Shown: positions 9,358 to 19,033, counted from the stretch's first letter. The stretch is DNA of 64,000 nt from Geobacter sp. UBA6151 (GCA_002423105.1 DIUT01000008.1:8294-72293), one strand, 5' to 3'. Notes: generated by a model not told the origin, from the letters alone. Numbers and translations are program-made.

Positions 9358-10828
9358 TGGTCTGATTCCTTTGGCTCGCGAGATAGTGGTTGACTGGTCC
9401 GTGGCCCTTGCCCATGGGGCGGGCCAGACGGATGGCGTGGCTTATGAACGCCTTGGCTTTTCGTACGGCTTCTTTTAACGGTTCGCCCTGGGCAAGGAAT
9501 GTGGCGATGGCCGATGAAAACGTGCAGCCCGTGCCATGGGTAGCGCTGGTAAAAGTCCGTTCGGAGCTGAAGCGGTATATGGTCTGGCCGTCAAACAGAA
9601 TGTCGGTGGCCTCAGGCCCGGACTGATGCCCCCCCTTGATCAGTACGTTTGCGGCTCCCATGTCATGCAGTTCCCTCGCAGCCTGTTCCATCTCATTTTC
9701 GCTCTGGATACGGCGGTTCAGCAGCCGCTCTGCCTCAGGCAGGTTGGGGGTTAGCAGATAGGACTGGGGGATTATCTCTCTGATAAACACTTGCACGGCA
9801 TCCAGTTCCAAAAGTTGCGCTCCGCCTTTGGCCACCATAACCGGATCGGCCACCACCGGCAATAATCTGGGTTGCTCTGCAAGTTGTTCTGCCAAGAGTT
9901 CAATGATGGCTGGTGTGTGCAGCATGCCGGTCTTGATGACGTCAATGGGCAGATCGGACAGTACCGCCTCCAGTTGATCCTTGACAAAGCTGGGGGGCAG
10001 TCCGTGCACAGACTTGACCCCTTTAGTGTTCTGGGCGGTCAGGGCGGTCAACACGCTGGCACCGTAACTGCCCAGCAGGGTAATGGTCTTCAGATCGGCC
10101 TGAATTCCGGCGCCGCCGCCGGAATCGCTGCCAGCAACGGTCAGAACAGCGCCACGGGGAAAGCCGACAGTACGATTAAACAGTAGCCGCAGTTCAGATG
10201 CCGCATACGTCGGCTTCGGCGCGGAGAGCACCGAAGACATGACTGCCACGGCATTGGCTCCGGCGTCGATCACCCGGCAGGCGTTGGCAGGGCTGATGCC
10301 GCCGATGGCAACGACCGGCAGCCTGACCCTGTCCCGTATGGCTGCAAGACCAGAGGTGCCGGGCATATGGGTGACCGCTTTGCTGACAGTGGGATACATG
10401 GCGCCGAAGCCCAGGTAATCTGCTCCGTCTGCCTCGGCACGCAACGCTTCTTCCAGATTGTGGGTGGAAACTCCGACCAGTTTGTCCGGTCCCAGTATCC
10501 GCCTGGCATCGGCGGGAGAACCGTCCTCCTGCCCCAGGTGAACGCCGTCGGCATCAAGTTCACAGGCCAACCGGACATCATCATTAACAATAAAGGTAAC
10601 ACCGTGCCGGACGCACAACTGCTGGAGCTGCCGACCTTCTGCCACGGCTTCGTCCCAGGGTTTCTCCTTGGGGCGATATTGCAGTACCGAAACACCGCCG
10701 CGCAGGGCCTGCTCTACCCGTTCCGGCAGCTGTTCGTTGTGGTCGGTAATCAGGTAGACACCCTGTATGGACCTGCTTGTTACCTGTTTTGGCGAATTTA
10801 CCACCAGCCTGAGACGTGATGATGACAT
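9344..10828 (-). CDS. thiED: Bifunctional thiamine-phosphate synthase / HMP(-P) kinase (ThiE-ThiD fusion)
   Basis: The 494-residue protein joins two thiamine enzymes. Residues about 20-215 are ThiE (TIM barrel that couples HMP-PP and thiazole phosphate), seen in V-Y-L-I-T-D, V-L-Q-Y-R-P-K, V-N-D-D, H-L-G-Q-E-D, V-S-T-H and A-I-G-G-I-S. Residues about 228-490 are ThiD (kinase phosphorylating HMP and HMP-P), seen in V-A-G-S-D-S-G-G-G-A-G-I-Q-A-D, D-P-V-M-V-A-K-G-G and H-G-T-G-C-T-F-S-S-A. Fusion channels the product of ThiC and ThiD directly to ThiE. ATG 10828 has a GAGG site 5 bases upstream and follows the riboswitch terminator. Confidence 0.95.
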   Translation of the reverse strand: MSSSRLRLVVNSPKQVTSRSIQGVYLITDHNEQLPERVEQALRGGVSVLQYRPKEKPWDEAVAEGRQLQQLCVRHGVTFIVNDDVRLACELDADGVHLGQEDGSPADARRILGPDKLVGVSTHNLEEALRAEADGADYLGFGAMYPTVSKAVTHMPGTSGLAAIRDRVRLPVVAIGGISPANACRVIDAGANAVAVMSSVLSAPKPTYAASELRLLFNRTVGFPRGAVLTVAGSDSGGGAGIQADLKTITLLGSYGASVLTALTAQNTKGVKSVHGLPPSFVKDQLEAVLSDLPIDVIKTGMLHTPAIIELLAEQLAEQPRLLPVVADPVMVAKGGAQLLELDAVQVFIREIIPQSYLLTPNLPEAERLLNRRIQSENEMEQAARELHDMGAANVLIKGGHQSGPEATDILFDGQTIYRFSSERTFTSATHGTGCTFSSAIATFLAQGEPLKEAVRKAKAFISHAIRLARPMGKGHGPVNHYLASQRNQTNDPT

Positions 10829-10840
10829 GGTTTCCTCGAT

Positions 10841-10876
10841 AAAAACAAAAAACCGCGCTGCACAGAGCAGAGCGGC
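10841..10876 (-). terminator. Riboswitch-controlled terminator of the thi operon
   Basis: Read leftward, GCCGCTCTGC and GCAGCGCGG form a stem with one mismatch followed by a long T tract (the A run at 10841-10852 on the plus strand). It lies between the TPP aptamer and the thiED ribosome binding site, so control is probably by premature termination when TPP is bound. Confidence 0.75.
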
Positions 10877-10905
10877 ATAACGTGGCGTGTTCAGGTACCG
10901 AAGCC

Positions 10906-10985
10906 ACTTTCCTCCGCCGGCATTACCCGGTTCAGGTACGAGGGGTTCAGCTTCTGCTGTCTCAGCCGTTAGTCGGCTCCCCCAG
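10906..10985 (-). promoter_or_regulatory. TPP riboswitch (thi box) of thiED-thiC
   Basis: On the minus strand the aptamer contains GGGGGAGCC near 10984, GGCTGAGA near 10962, then AACCCC, ACCTGAACCGGGTAATGCC and GGCGGAGGAAA ending near 10908. These are the conserved J2-3, P2/P3, P4 and P5 elements of the TPP aptamer in the right order. It precedes the two thiamine genes, as expected. The 80-nt aptamer is followed by a pairing-capable GTGGC...GCCAC segment and the terminator. Confidence 0.95.
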
Positions 10986-11104
10986 GGCTTGCATCTATGC
11001 AGGCACCATACTGGAAATGCCCAGTGCCGTCAACTGCTTTACAGGGGACCCCCGGCATGCTAGGTTTCCCTAACTAATCCAGACTGTTCAGGAGACGTGT
11101 AGCC

Positions 11105-12238
11105 GTGTTTGAAAGTCGCCCAACCTTTGCCGAAATTGATCTTGCCGCCCTGCGGGAAAACTACGCAACCATTCGCGCCTCCGTGCCTTCCAGGGCTGCC
11201 ATCCTGGCGGTAGTCAAGGCTGACGCCTATGGACACGGTTTCCTGGAGATCTGCCGGGAACTGGAGCGGCAGGGGGTTGACGCTTTCGGGGTGGCGTTTC
11301 TGGCGGAGGCGATCCAGTTGCGCAAGAGTGGTATTGACAAGCCGATCCTGCTATTGGGAGGGATTTATCCCGGTCAGGAAAAGAAGTGTGTTGGTTTCAA
11401 TATATCCACAACGGTATTCTCCCTGGAGCAGGCAACAGCCCTTGATCTGGCTGCCGGCAAGCTGTATCGCAAGGCGCTGGTGCATCTGAAGGTGGATACC
11501 GGCATGGGGCGGCTGGGAATACCCTACGATCAGATTCCGGCCATGCTGGATGCTCTGAAGCTTCTGCCCAACATCTATCTTGAAGGGGTGGTTTCCCACT
11601 TCGCCTCTGCCGATGAACTGGATGAATCGGGCCAGTATTTCACCCGTCTTCAGGTGGAGCGCTTTGAGTGGGTGGTCCAGCAGATACGCCGGGCAAAATT
11701 TTCGCCCCGCTATCTGCATATTGCCAATAGCGCCGGAGCGCTGCTTAAGGACTATCCCTTTTGCAACCTGGTCCGGCCCGGTATCGCCCTGTACGGCGCT
11801 CTTCCGTCCGATGATTTTCAAGGCCGCCTGTCCCTGCGCCCGGTGATGCGCCTGAAAAGCAAGATTGCCATGCTGAAGTGGGTTGAGCCGGGCACCACCA
11901 TCAGCTATGGACGCCGTTTCGCCGCTTCCCGCCGCTCCCTGATTGCCAGTGTGCCGGTGGGCTATGCCGACGGCTATCCCAGAGCCCTGACCAACAAGGG
12001 GGAGGCTTTGGTGCGGGGTCAGCGTGTTCCGGTAGTGGGCACGGTTTGTATGGACTGGATCATGCTGGATGTTACCGGTCTTGAGGGTGTCATGGTGGGT
12101 GATGAGGTGTTGCTGATGGGCGACGATCAACAGGGAAACAGTATCCGGGCCGAAGAGCTGGCCACGTGGGCCGCTACGATTCCTTATGAGATTCTGTGCG
12201 GCATCAGCAAACGGGTGCCCAGGGTCTATCTCAAGTAG
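11105..12238 (+). CDS. alr: Alanine racemase
   Basis: PLP enzyme interconverting L- and D-alanine for peptidoglycan. The 377-residue protein has the PLP lysine in [10 protein letters not shown] (Lys38), the barrel segments [10 protein letters not shown] and H-I-A-N-S-A-G, the general-base tyrosine in I-S-Y-G-R (about 269) and the C-terminal V-G-Y-A-D-G-Y-P-R and C-M-D-W-I-M-L-D segments. The GTG start at 11105 is preceded by AGGAG at 11090-11094. Transcribed divergently from the thiamine operon. Confidence 0.96.
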   Translation: MFESRPTFAEIDLAALRENYATIRASVPSRAAILAVVKADAYGHGFLEICRELERQGVDAFGVAFLAEAIQLRKSGIDKPILLLGGIYPGQEKKCVGFNISTTVFSLEQATALDLAAGKLYRKALVHLKVDTGMGRLGIPYDQIPAMLDALKLLPNIYLEGVVSHFASADELDESGQYFTRLQVERFEWVVQQIRRAKFSPRYLHIANSAGALLKDYPFCNLVRPGIALYGALPSDDFQGRLSLRPVMRLKSKIAMLKWVEPGTTISYGRRFAASRRSLIASVPVGYADGYPRALTNKGEALVRGQRVPVVGTVCMDWIMLDVTGLEGVMVGDEVLLMGDDQQGNSIRAEELATWAATIPYEILCGISKRVPRVYLK

Positions 12239-12384
12239 ATGTGAGGCGGCATTATTCCGGTGCAATATTTGCGGGGCTGATGGTGCCAGCGACCAGAGTG
12301 GTGTGAAAATTTTGCGTAGTTGTTTGTGCTGTTCGGATATATAACTATCAAAATCAGCAGGTTATATTTGGTTGTGATCCGGCA

Positions 12385-12400
12385 TGGCGTATGCATTGCC
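12385..12400 (+). promoter_or_regulatory. Candidate sigma-54 promoter for the pilus-tip operon
   Basis: TGGCGT at 12385-12390, five bases, then TTGCC at 12396-12400. The GG and GC dinucleotides are 10 bases apart, as required. It is 42 bases before the first gene. It differs from the consensus TGGCAC-N5-TTGCW at three positions. Sigma-54 control of pilin genes is known in Geobacter, so the position is plausible. The rest of the 203-base gap after alr is AT-rich and without other clear signals. Confidence 0.45.
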
Positions 12401-12441
12401 TGTTGAGCGTCAGTCGTATTCTGCACCATGGAGATTCACCA

Positions 12442-12813
12442 ATGTTACCTCTTTTCAATCGTTGGCCGATATGTTGGCTGTTTGGCGCAGGCCTTACGCT
12501 TATGATGACGCCGCTTGCGGTTGAAGCCGGGGATGTCATGCATGGGAAGGATTGCGCTGCCTGTCATTCCCTTACACATCAGGAAGCTACTGCACTTTTG
12601 AAACCACTGGATCTGGCAGTGAAGACGATACGTCACGCTCCTGTTCACGGTCTGTTTGAGGTTGTGGCTGACAAATCCGGGAAAGAAGGGATTATTTACG
12701 TGGATTATGGGAAAAAACTGCTGATGCAAGGGGTGATTATTGAGGCCAGTGAGCTTCAGGCCACTGCTCCTGCTAACAAGCGCCAGCCTGCGGAGAAGAG
12801 CTCGAAACCTTAA
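12442..12813 (+). CDS. Small exported protein with CXXCH haem motif and DsbC_N-like segment
   Basis: The 123-residue protein starts at ATG 12442 (GGAGA 12 bases upstream). It has a signal peptide (about 1-29), then C-A-A-C-H at 38-42, the attachment motif for one c-type haem, then a segment from about 53 to 93 (V-K-T-I-R-H-A-P-V-H-G-L-F-E-V ... I-I-Y-V-D-Y-G-K-K-L-L-M-Q-G) resembling the N-terminal dimerisation domain of DsbC disulfide isomerases. The catalytic thioredoxin domain of DsbC is absent. It heads the PilY1/minor-pilin operon, suggesting a periplasmic helper for the cysteine-rich PilY1, but the function is inferred. Confidence 0.7.
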   Translation: MLPLFNRWPICWLFGAGLTLMMTPLAVEAGDVMHGKDCAACHSLTHQEATALLKPLDLAVKTIRHAPVHGLFEVVADKSGKEGIIYVDYGKKLLMQGVIIEASELQATAPANKRQPAEKSSKP

Positions 12814-12833
12814 GGTTGCAAGGAGATTATCTG

Positions 12834-13136
12834 ATGAGCGTTCTGTCAACAGTACTTGCCATGGTCATCGTGTTGTTCTGTTCGATGCCGGTTAACGCTG
12901 CAAAAACCCGCCATGTATATAATACCGGGGTCGTTTCTTCCTTTGCTAACAACCAGATCACCATTGAGAGCGGTACCTATATGTTACGACCGGACGTGTC
13001 GGTTGTCTTGATTGTCAAGCAGGGGAACGGCGCCCACTATCAACGGCCAGGACGTCTCTATGATGTGTCCACGGGCAAGCGGGTGCATTTGAAGTCACGG
13101 GGCGTCATGGTGTACGAAATCGTGGTGGAGAGGTAA
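12834..13136 (+). CDS. Small exported protein of the PilY1 operon, unknown function
   Basis: A 100-residue protein with a clear signal peptide (1-22, ending S-M-P-V-N-A) and a basic, beta-rich mature part (V-S-S-F-A-N-N-Q-I-T-I-E-S-G-T-Y). No cysteine remains in the mature chain. The start at ATG 12834 is preceded by AAGGAGA; the in-frame upstream TTG at 12816 has no such site. Its stop overlaps the PilY1 start by one base, so the two are coupled. I do not recognise a named family; the position between a disulfide-related protein and PilY1 suggests a role in pilus-tip export or assembly. Confidence 0.65.
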   Translation: MSVLSTVLAMVIVLFCSMPVNAAKTRHVYNTGVVSSFANNQITIESGTYMLRPDVSVVLIVKQGNGAHYQRPGRLYDVSTGKRVHLKSRGVMVYEIVVER

Positions 13137-16100
13137 TGACCATGAGCAAACATATGTTGCACAAGAGCTGGAAGAATATTTTGCCTGGAGTTGTCCTGCT
13201 GTGCGGGCTGTTTGTTGTGCCTGCCCAAGCTGCGGTCATGAACGATTACTGTGTCCGTCCACCGTTCATTTCAAGTCCGGTGCCGCCAATGGTGATGTTC
13301 GAGATCGGTCGCGACCACAAGCTCTACTACGAGGCATACAACGACGGGGTGGACCTTGACGGTGACGGCAAGATCGACAAGACCTACGACCATTCCATCG
13401 AATATTACGGCTATTTCAACCCCTACAAGTGCTATACCCACTCCGGCGGTTCCGGTAACAATGACCTCTATACGCCGGTAGCTACGAATGCCGACCGTTT
13501 CTGTGGCAATGGCCAGATCAGCGGCAACCTGTTGAACTGGATCACCATGTCGCGCATGGATGTGCTGCGTAAGGTAATGTATGGCGGCCAGCGCTCCCAG
13601 GAAAGTCCCAAAAACGTGCTGAACCGGGCCTATATCCCCCAGGATGCCCACAGTTGGGGCAAAGAGTACACCGGCAGGCTCTGCTACAACTCCACCACCA
13701 GTGTCTATAAAAACCAATGTCTGACCGACGTTGACTGCGACAGTGGTTACGCCTGCACCGACAAGTCCATCAATCTGCTGGGCAGTGCTGCACCTACTGC
13801 CGGGGCTCCTTGTACTACCGATACCATTGCCTGGGGAGGAAACGGGAAGCCAGGTAAGGATAAGATGCTGGTGGTGCGCTATCCCAATGCTACCGGCACC
13901 ACGGGGGCAAATCATGCAGACATTATGGCTGCAATCGACACCACCCAGTTCAAAGGCGGTTTTAACCCAGCCTTTGTCACCAATTTTGACGATGCTTCAC
14001 TAAATCCGGCAAATGATCATTGCACTGACTGTGCCACCGTGGTGGTGGCTGAATTCTATGTTGGCAACAACTTGGATGGTAACTGGCAGTTTGCCATTGA
14101 TGGTGATGATGGGGTTGAACTGGAGGTGCGCAATATTGCCAACAACAATATCGTTCAGACCACCGGTGGCGCTGACCAGATCAGTTATTACGGCTCCCAC
14201 GGCCAGTGCTCGTGCCAGACCCATGCTGGTACCATCAGTCTTGCCGAAAAAACCTGGTATCGTCTGGTTGTCCGTGGTGCCGAACATGATGGCCAAGATG
14301 GTGTCAAGGTCTGGTACAAGAAGCCGGGTGCTGCTGCCTGGACCATCTTCGGTGACAGCGCTGCCTTGGATGTCCGTGCACCGAATATCATCGTGGGTAC
14401 TAACGACTGTACTTTAAAGAGTGAGGACTTCATCACCAACGGCATCCCCAAGGCTGATTCCGGAGCTGCTGCGCCCGGTCGCCATTTGATCTGCAACACA
14501 ACCCTTTCCAGTGGTGAGCCAACCAGCTCCCCCCAGGCCACCACCCTGGTACGGATTATTCCCAACTCCACCAAGCGGGTCTGGGAATGGGCTTCCAAGG
14601 AACGTCCGGTGTGCGGCGATACCTTCAGTGATGGCACCAGCGCTGTTACCAACCGCACCGACTACACCATGCAGGTGGAGGTTTGCAAGTCCGGCGTAGG
14701 CACGCTGTCGGAGGAAAACTCCTTTGAACGCTGCCGGTTGTACGGCTCTGATTACCGCCCCATTGGCCTGTTCCAGAAGTACGGGGAGTACAAGGATGAT
14801 GGCACCGGTGTCACCAAAGTCTGCTCCAAGACCATGGGTAAACCGTGTGGTAACGACAACGACTGCGGTGACGGTGAAGGACTCTGTTTTGATAAGTCTG
14901 ATATGTATTTCGGCTTCATGACCACCTCCTACACCAAGAACACCTCCGGCGGGGTGCTGCGCAAGAATCCGGGGCCGGTGTCCGACGAAGTGAACATGAA
15001 CAACGGCACCCAGCAGACCTCGGAAAACGATAAGGGTAACCTGATCATCAGTATGGATCGCATGAAGATGATCGAATACGATTACGGGAGTGGTGCCTAT
15101 TCCAACTGCGGCTGGATCACCACTCGCCCCATTAATGAAGGCGAATGCAAGATGTGGGGCAACCCCATTGCCGAGATGATGTACGAATCGCTGCGCTACT
15201 TTGCCGGCAAGGGGGCCGCCACAGCGGAATTCACCTATGCCACGCCGGGTGATTCCGGCGTGAGCCTGAGCAAGCCCGCCTGGGGTTACAACAAAGGCAG
15301 CACCTATTATCAGCCCTACGATATTTTTCCCACTTGTGCCCAGCCGTTTCTGCTGGTTTTGAGTGACGTCAACACCAGTTACGATTCCGATCAGATTCCG
15401 GGAAGTTCCTATGCCAAGCCTGATGGCAGCTTCTTTGCCGAGGATGCCGCTACCCCCCAACTGGGGCTGGGGGTGCAGACGGCGGGAAAATCGCTGTTGA
15501 ATCAGTTGATCGAGACCATCAGCGCCACGGAAGGAGTTAATGGTAACAACTGGTTTATTGGTGAGAGCAGTGGTAGTACGGACTTTATCTGTTCTGCCAA
15601 AACGGTGAGCAATTTAGGATTGGTGCGTGGCACCTGTCCCGAAGAACCCACCAAGAAAGGTTCCTACTACGCTGCTGCGCTTGCCTACTATGGTAAGTCC
15701 AAGTTTACTGAAAAGACCGGCAAACCGGCGGTCAATACCTTTGTCATTGCTCTTTCTTCACCATTTGCCGATATCAAGGTCAAGGCTGGTGGTACCTACA
15801 TCAACGTGGTGCCGGTGGGAAAATCGGTGAGCGGCAGTCACAGTATCAAGGAAAATTGCTGGGACAAGTGTACCGGCGCCATCGGCGCCAACGGAGTTAC
15901 CCTGACCAACTGTCAGGCCACAGCCTTCTGCCCGACCAACACACTGGTGGACTTTTACATTGATGACCTGAAGTACGACGGCAGCAACGACATCGTCTAC
16001 TCCAAGTTCCGGGTCAATTTTGAAGACGTGGAGCAAGGGGCAGACCATGACATGGATGCCATCGCCACCTATGAAATTTGTACCCAGGCGGCGGCTGATG

Positions 16101-19033
16101 CCGGTTACGGCTCCTGCGGCGGCACCATTGCCGGTGTGCAGGTCAAGGTTAACTCCGACTACGCTGCTGGCAGCATTGATCAGGCTCTGGGCTATGTTAT
16201 CTCCGGCACCACGGCAGACGGCACCTATCTGGTGGTGAAGGACAAAGATGTGGGTGGTACCTCACCAATAACCAGCCTCCCTCTCACCAGCGTGAAAGAC
16301 TTCACTATCTCGGCTACGCCTGCTGCCGGTTATCTGAAAAATCCGTTGTGGTACGCTGCCAAATGGGGTGGTTACACCGGCAGCGGCGTGCCGGATACGG
16401 CGTCAAAGTGGGACAAGGATGGCGACGGATTGCCTGACAACTACTTCCCGGTCAGCAATCCGTTGCAACTGGACAGCCAGCTTGAAAAAGCCCTGAACGA
16501 GATTCTGGCCCGGGTCGCTTCCGGTACCGCAGCATCGATTCTGAACAACAGCGAAGGCAGCGGCGCCAACCTGCTGCAGGCGGTCTTTTATCCCAAAAAA
16601 CAGTTTGATAACAGCACCGAGGCAAGCTGGATTGGGGAGATGCAGAACCTGTGGTATTTCATCGACCCGTTCCTGAACAAGACCTCCATTCGGGAAGATA
16701 CCAATCAGGACAACGTCCTGAACCTGAAACAGGATTATGTGACCAAATTCTATTTTGACGCCGCCCAGAGCAAGACGCTGGTGCAACGTTTCCTGGATAA
16801 CGATGGCGATGGTCTGGCGGATTCATCCACACCGCTGGATACGGTGTCCCCGGATGAAGTAAAAAGCCTCTGGAAGGCGGGACGCAAGCTCTGGGAGCGT
16901 AACCTGAGCACTGCGCCGCGCACCATCTTTACCGGTTATGGCTCAACCGCCGGCAATGCTCCTCAAAAGTTTAGCAATCTTGAGGTTGATGGCTACTTCA
17001 ATACCTGGCCCGGTGTCTGGGCTGCCATGCAGACCGTTGATCAGGCCACGACCACCAAGGTCATCAGCTATGTGCATGGCACTGACCAGGCGGGCTACCG
17101 CGACCGTAAGGTTACCATCAGCAGTTGCGGTCTGGTTGATGCCGCCGGCTGCACCAGAGAATGGAAACTGGGCGATATCGTCTCCTCAACCCCCAAACTG
17201 GTTTCCAATGTCAAGCTGAACACCTATGATCTGGCGCCGCCCAATGGCTATAATGATGCAAGTTATCTGGCGTTTTCCAAAACTTCGACCTACCAGAACC
17301 GGGGCATGGCCCTGGTGGGCGGCAACGACGGTATGCTGCATGCCTTCAAGCTGGGGGTGTTGAAGGAAAAGGAGGATCGCTTCAGCAAGGCCCAGATGAA
17401 CGATGAATCAGGCAACTTGGCAAATGCCGCCGATGAACTGGGCAAGGAAATGTGGTCATTCATCCCGAAAAACGCGCTGCCCTATCTACGTTACTTGACC
17501 TGTAAGAAAGGCGGAGGAGATGCAACCTACTGCGCGAATATCGATTACGACCATCTCTTCCTGGTGGATAGAACCCCCACCATCGTTGACGCCAGCATTA
17601 TGCTGCCCTCGGATACCTCTACCTGTACGCTTGCCACTGACTACTCCACCTGCACGAAGCCGGTTGACGGTTCAACCTGGACCACGATCGTGATCGGCGG
17701 CATGGGCTACGGCGGGGCAAGCAGGACGTCTGCTGACGCCTGCACTGAAGGGAGTGTTGGCACCTGCATCAAGGCACCCATTGCCAGCTATGGTCTCTCG
17801 TCCTATTTTGCACTGGATGTCAAGGACCCGGCCAACCCCAAGTATTTGTGGGAGTTTGAGGGTAATCCGGCGGCCGGTCACTATCTTGGCGCATCCACCA
17901 CCGGTCCGGCAATTGTCAGGGTAAATTCCGGAGCCAACAAGAACGGCAAATGGTTTGCTGTCTTTGCTTCCGGTCCGACCGGTCCCGTTGACAAGACCAA
18001 ACACCAGTTCATGGGGACCTCCAGCCAGAACCTGAAGCTTTTTATTGTTGATCTTAAAAGCGGCGCGTTGCTGCGTACCATAGACACCGGAGTTACCAAT
18101 GCCTTTGCCGGGACCCTCTCCTCGGCGGTTATTGACACCGACCGCTCCAGGTCAACGGATAACGGCTATTACAGTGATGATGTTGTCTACATCGGCTATA
18201 CGGCAAAGAACACAACCGTAACCCCCAATACCTGGACAAAAGGCGGGGTCTTACGACTGGTTACCAAAGATAACCCTGATCCGGCGCAATGGGCGGTAAG
18301 TACGGTGATCAATGATATCGGTCCGGTAACCACGACCATTACCAAATTGCAGGATCGTCCCCACGAAACCCTCTGGCTCTATTTTGGTACCGGGCGTTAC
18401 TTTTACAAGAGTGATGATCCCGCCTTGTCTGTGCAGCAGCAGCTGTATGGCATCAAGGAGCCCTGTTACGCGACGGCCAACCGGGGGGCGCATACTCCTT
18501 TGGCCAATGTGGCAGGCGGGTCGAACAACGACATCGCCCCCACCTGCACGGACGCGGTAAGCGGAAGCATTGTCAATCAAAGCGGTGATGCCGTGACTGC
18601 GCCTGCTGCCAGCCTTGCAGCAACGGCGCCGGGCTGGTATATCAATCTTGATGCCGCTGATTCAGCGTCCCTTGCAGAGCGGGCTATTACGGACCCGGTG
18701 GCGCTGCCCAACGGCAATGTCTTTTTCACGACCTTCAAGCCCAGTTCCGATATCTGCAAATTTGGCGGGGATACCCTGATCTGGGCTATCCGCTACGATA
18801 CGGGCGGCCTGCCTCCCGCGCGGACCATGCAGGGAACAGCGCTGATGCAGGTCTCTACCGGCGCCTTCGCGGAGGTGAAGCTGGCGACGGCCTTCAGCAA
18901 TCCTGATAATCTCCGGTTGCACGGCCGCCGCCTGGCGACACCGATTCAGGGGGTTCCACCAACGGCCCAGGGGCTTTCATTGATTACCAACCCCAAGCCG
19001 GTTAAAAAGTATATTCATATTCGTGAAAAGTAA
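13136..19033 (+). CDS. pilY1: PilY1-type type IV pilus tip/biogenesis protein, giant, with PA14-like insertion
   Basis: The 1,965-residue exported protein (signal peptide to about residue 32) is nearly twice the length of Pseudomonas PilY1 (about 1,160). The N-terminal half holds a von Willebrand-like adhesive region interrupted at about 270-400 by a segment rich in W-Q-F-A-I-D-G-D-D-G-V-E-L that resembles a PA14 carbohydrate-binding domain. Calcium-site-like loops D-L-D-G-D-G-K-I-D (about 74-82) and D-N-D-G-D-G-L-A-D (about 1220) are visible. The C-terminal third is the PilY1 propeller: L-V-G-G-N-D-G-M-L-H-A-F, T-T-I-V-I-G-G-M-G-Y-G-G and L-W-L-Y-F-G-T-G-R-Y-F are typical. Two cysteine motifs of form C-x3-D-C-x2-G-x2-x-C-x-D-K-S occur near 192 and 570. 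Likely functions: pilus extension/retraction control and adhesion. Confidence 0.92.
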   Translation: MTMSKHMLHKSWKNILPGVVLLCGLFVVPAQAAVMNDYCVRPPFISSPVPPMVMFEIGRDHKLYYEAYNDGVDLDGDGKIDKTYDHSIEYYGYFNPYKCYTHSGGSGNNDLYTPVATNADRFCGNGQISGNLLNWITMSRMDVLRKVMYGGQRSQESPKNVLNRAYIPQDAHSWGKEYTGRLCYNSTTSVYKNQCLTDVDCDSGYACTDKSINLLGSAAPTAGAPCTTDTIAWGGNGKPGKDKMLVVRYPNATGTTGANHADIMAAIDTTQFKGGFNPAFVTNFDDASLNPANDHCTDCATVVVAEFYVGNNLDGNWQFAIDGDDGVELEVRNIANNNIVQTTGGADQISYYGSHGQCSCQTHAGTISLAEKTWYRLVVRGAEHDGQDGVKVWYKKPGAAAWTIFGDSAALDVRAPNIIVGTNDCTLKSEDFITNGIPKADSGAAAPGRHLICNTTLSSGEPTSSPQATTLVRIIPNSTKRVWEWASKERPVCGDTFSDGTSAVTNRTDYTMQVEVCKSGVGTLSEENSFERCRLYGSDYRPIGLFQKYGEYKDDGTGVTKVCSKTMGKPCGNDNDCGDGEGLCFDKSDMYFGFMTTSYTKNTSGGVLRKNPGPVSDEVNMNNGTQQTSENDKGNLIISMDRMKMIEYDYGSGAYSNCGWITTRPINEGECKMWGNPIAEMMYESLRYFAGKGAATAEFTYATPGDSGVSLSKPAWGYNKGSTYYQPYDIFPTCAQPFLLVLSDVNTSYDSDQIPGSSYAKPDGSFFAEDAATPQLGLGVQTAGKSLLNQLIETISATEGVNGNNWFIGESSGSTDFICSAKTVSNLGLVRGTCPEEPTKKGSYYAAALAYYGKSKFTEKTGKPAVNTFVIALSSPFADIKVKAGGTYINVVPVGKSVSGSHSIKENCWDKCTGAIGANGVTLTNCQATAFCPTNTLVDFYIDDLKYDGSNDIVYSKFRVNFEDVEQGADHDMDAIATYEICTQAAADAGYGSCGGTIAGVQVKVNSDYAAGSIDQALGYVISGTTADGTYLVVKDKDVGGTSPITSLPLTSVKDFTISATPAAGYLKNPLWYAAKWGGYTGSGVPDTASKWDKDGDGLPDNYFPVSNPLQLDSQLEKALNEILARVASGTAASILNNSEGSGANLLQAVFYPKKQFDNSTEASWIGEMQNLWYFIDPFLNKTSIREDTNQDNVLNLKQDYVTKFYFDAAQSKTLVQRFLDNDGDGLADSSTPLDTVSPDEVKSLWKAGRKLWERNLSTAPRTIFTGYGSTAGNAPQKFSNLEVDGYFNTWPGVWAAMQTVDQATTTKVISYVHGTDQAGYRDRKVTISSCGLVDAAGCTREWKLGDIVSSTPKLVSNVKLNTYDLAPPNGYNDASYLAFSKTSTYQNRGMALVGGNDGMLHAFKLGVLKEKEDRFSKAQMNDESGNLANAADELGKEMWSFIPKNALPYLRYLTCKKGGGDATYCANIDYDHLFLVDRTPTIVDASIMLPSDTSTCTLATDYSTCTKPVDGSTWTTIVIGGMGYGGASRTSADACTEGSVGTCIKAPIASYGLSSYFALDVKDPANPKYLWEFEGNPAAGHYLGASTTGPAIVRVNSGANKNGKWFAVFASGPTGPVDKTKHQFMGTSSQNLKLFIVDLKSGALLRTIDTGVTNAFAGTLSSAVIDTDRSRSTDNGYYSDDVVYIGYTAKNTTVTPNTWTKGGVLRLVTKDNPDPAQWAVSTVINDIGPVTTTITKLQDRPHETLWLYFGTGRYFYKSDDPALSVQQQLYGIKEPCYATANRGAHTPLANVAGGSNNDIAPTCTDAVSGSIVNQSGDAVTAPAASLAATAPGWYINLDAADSASLAERAITDPVALPNGNVFFTTFKPSSDICKFGGDTLIWAIRYDTGGLPPARTMQGTALMQVSTGAFAEVKLATAFSNPDNLRLHGRRLATPIQGVPPTAQGLSLITNPKPVKKYIHIREK

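Noticed and set aside
14414..15460. Long open reading frame (348 codons) antisense to pilY1
   Set aside because: It lies fully inside the pilY1 gene on the other strand, has no ribosome site or recognisable domain, and its composition reflects GC-rich third positions of the sense gene.
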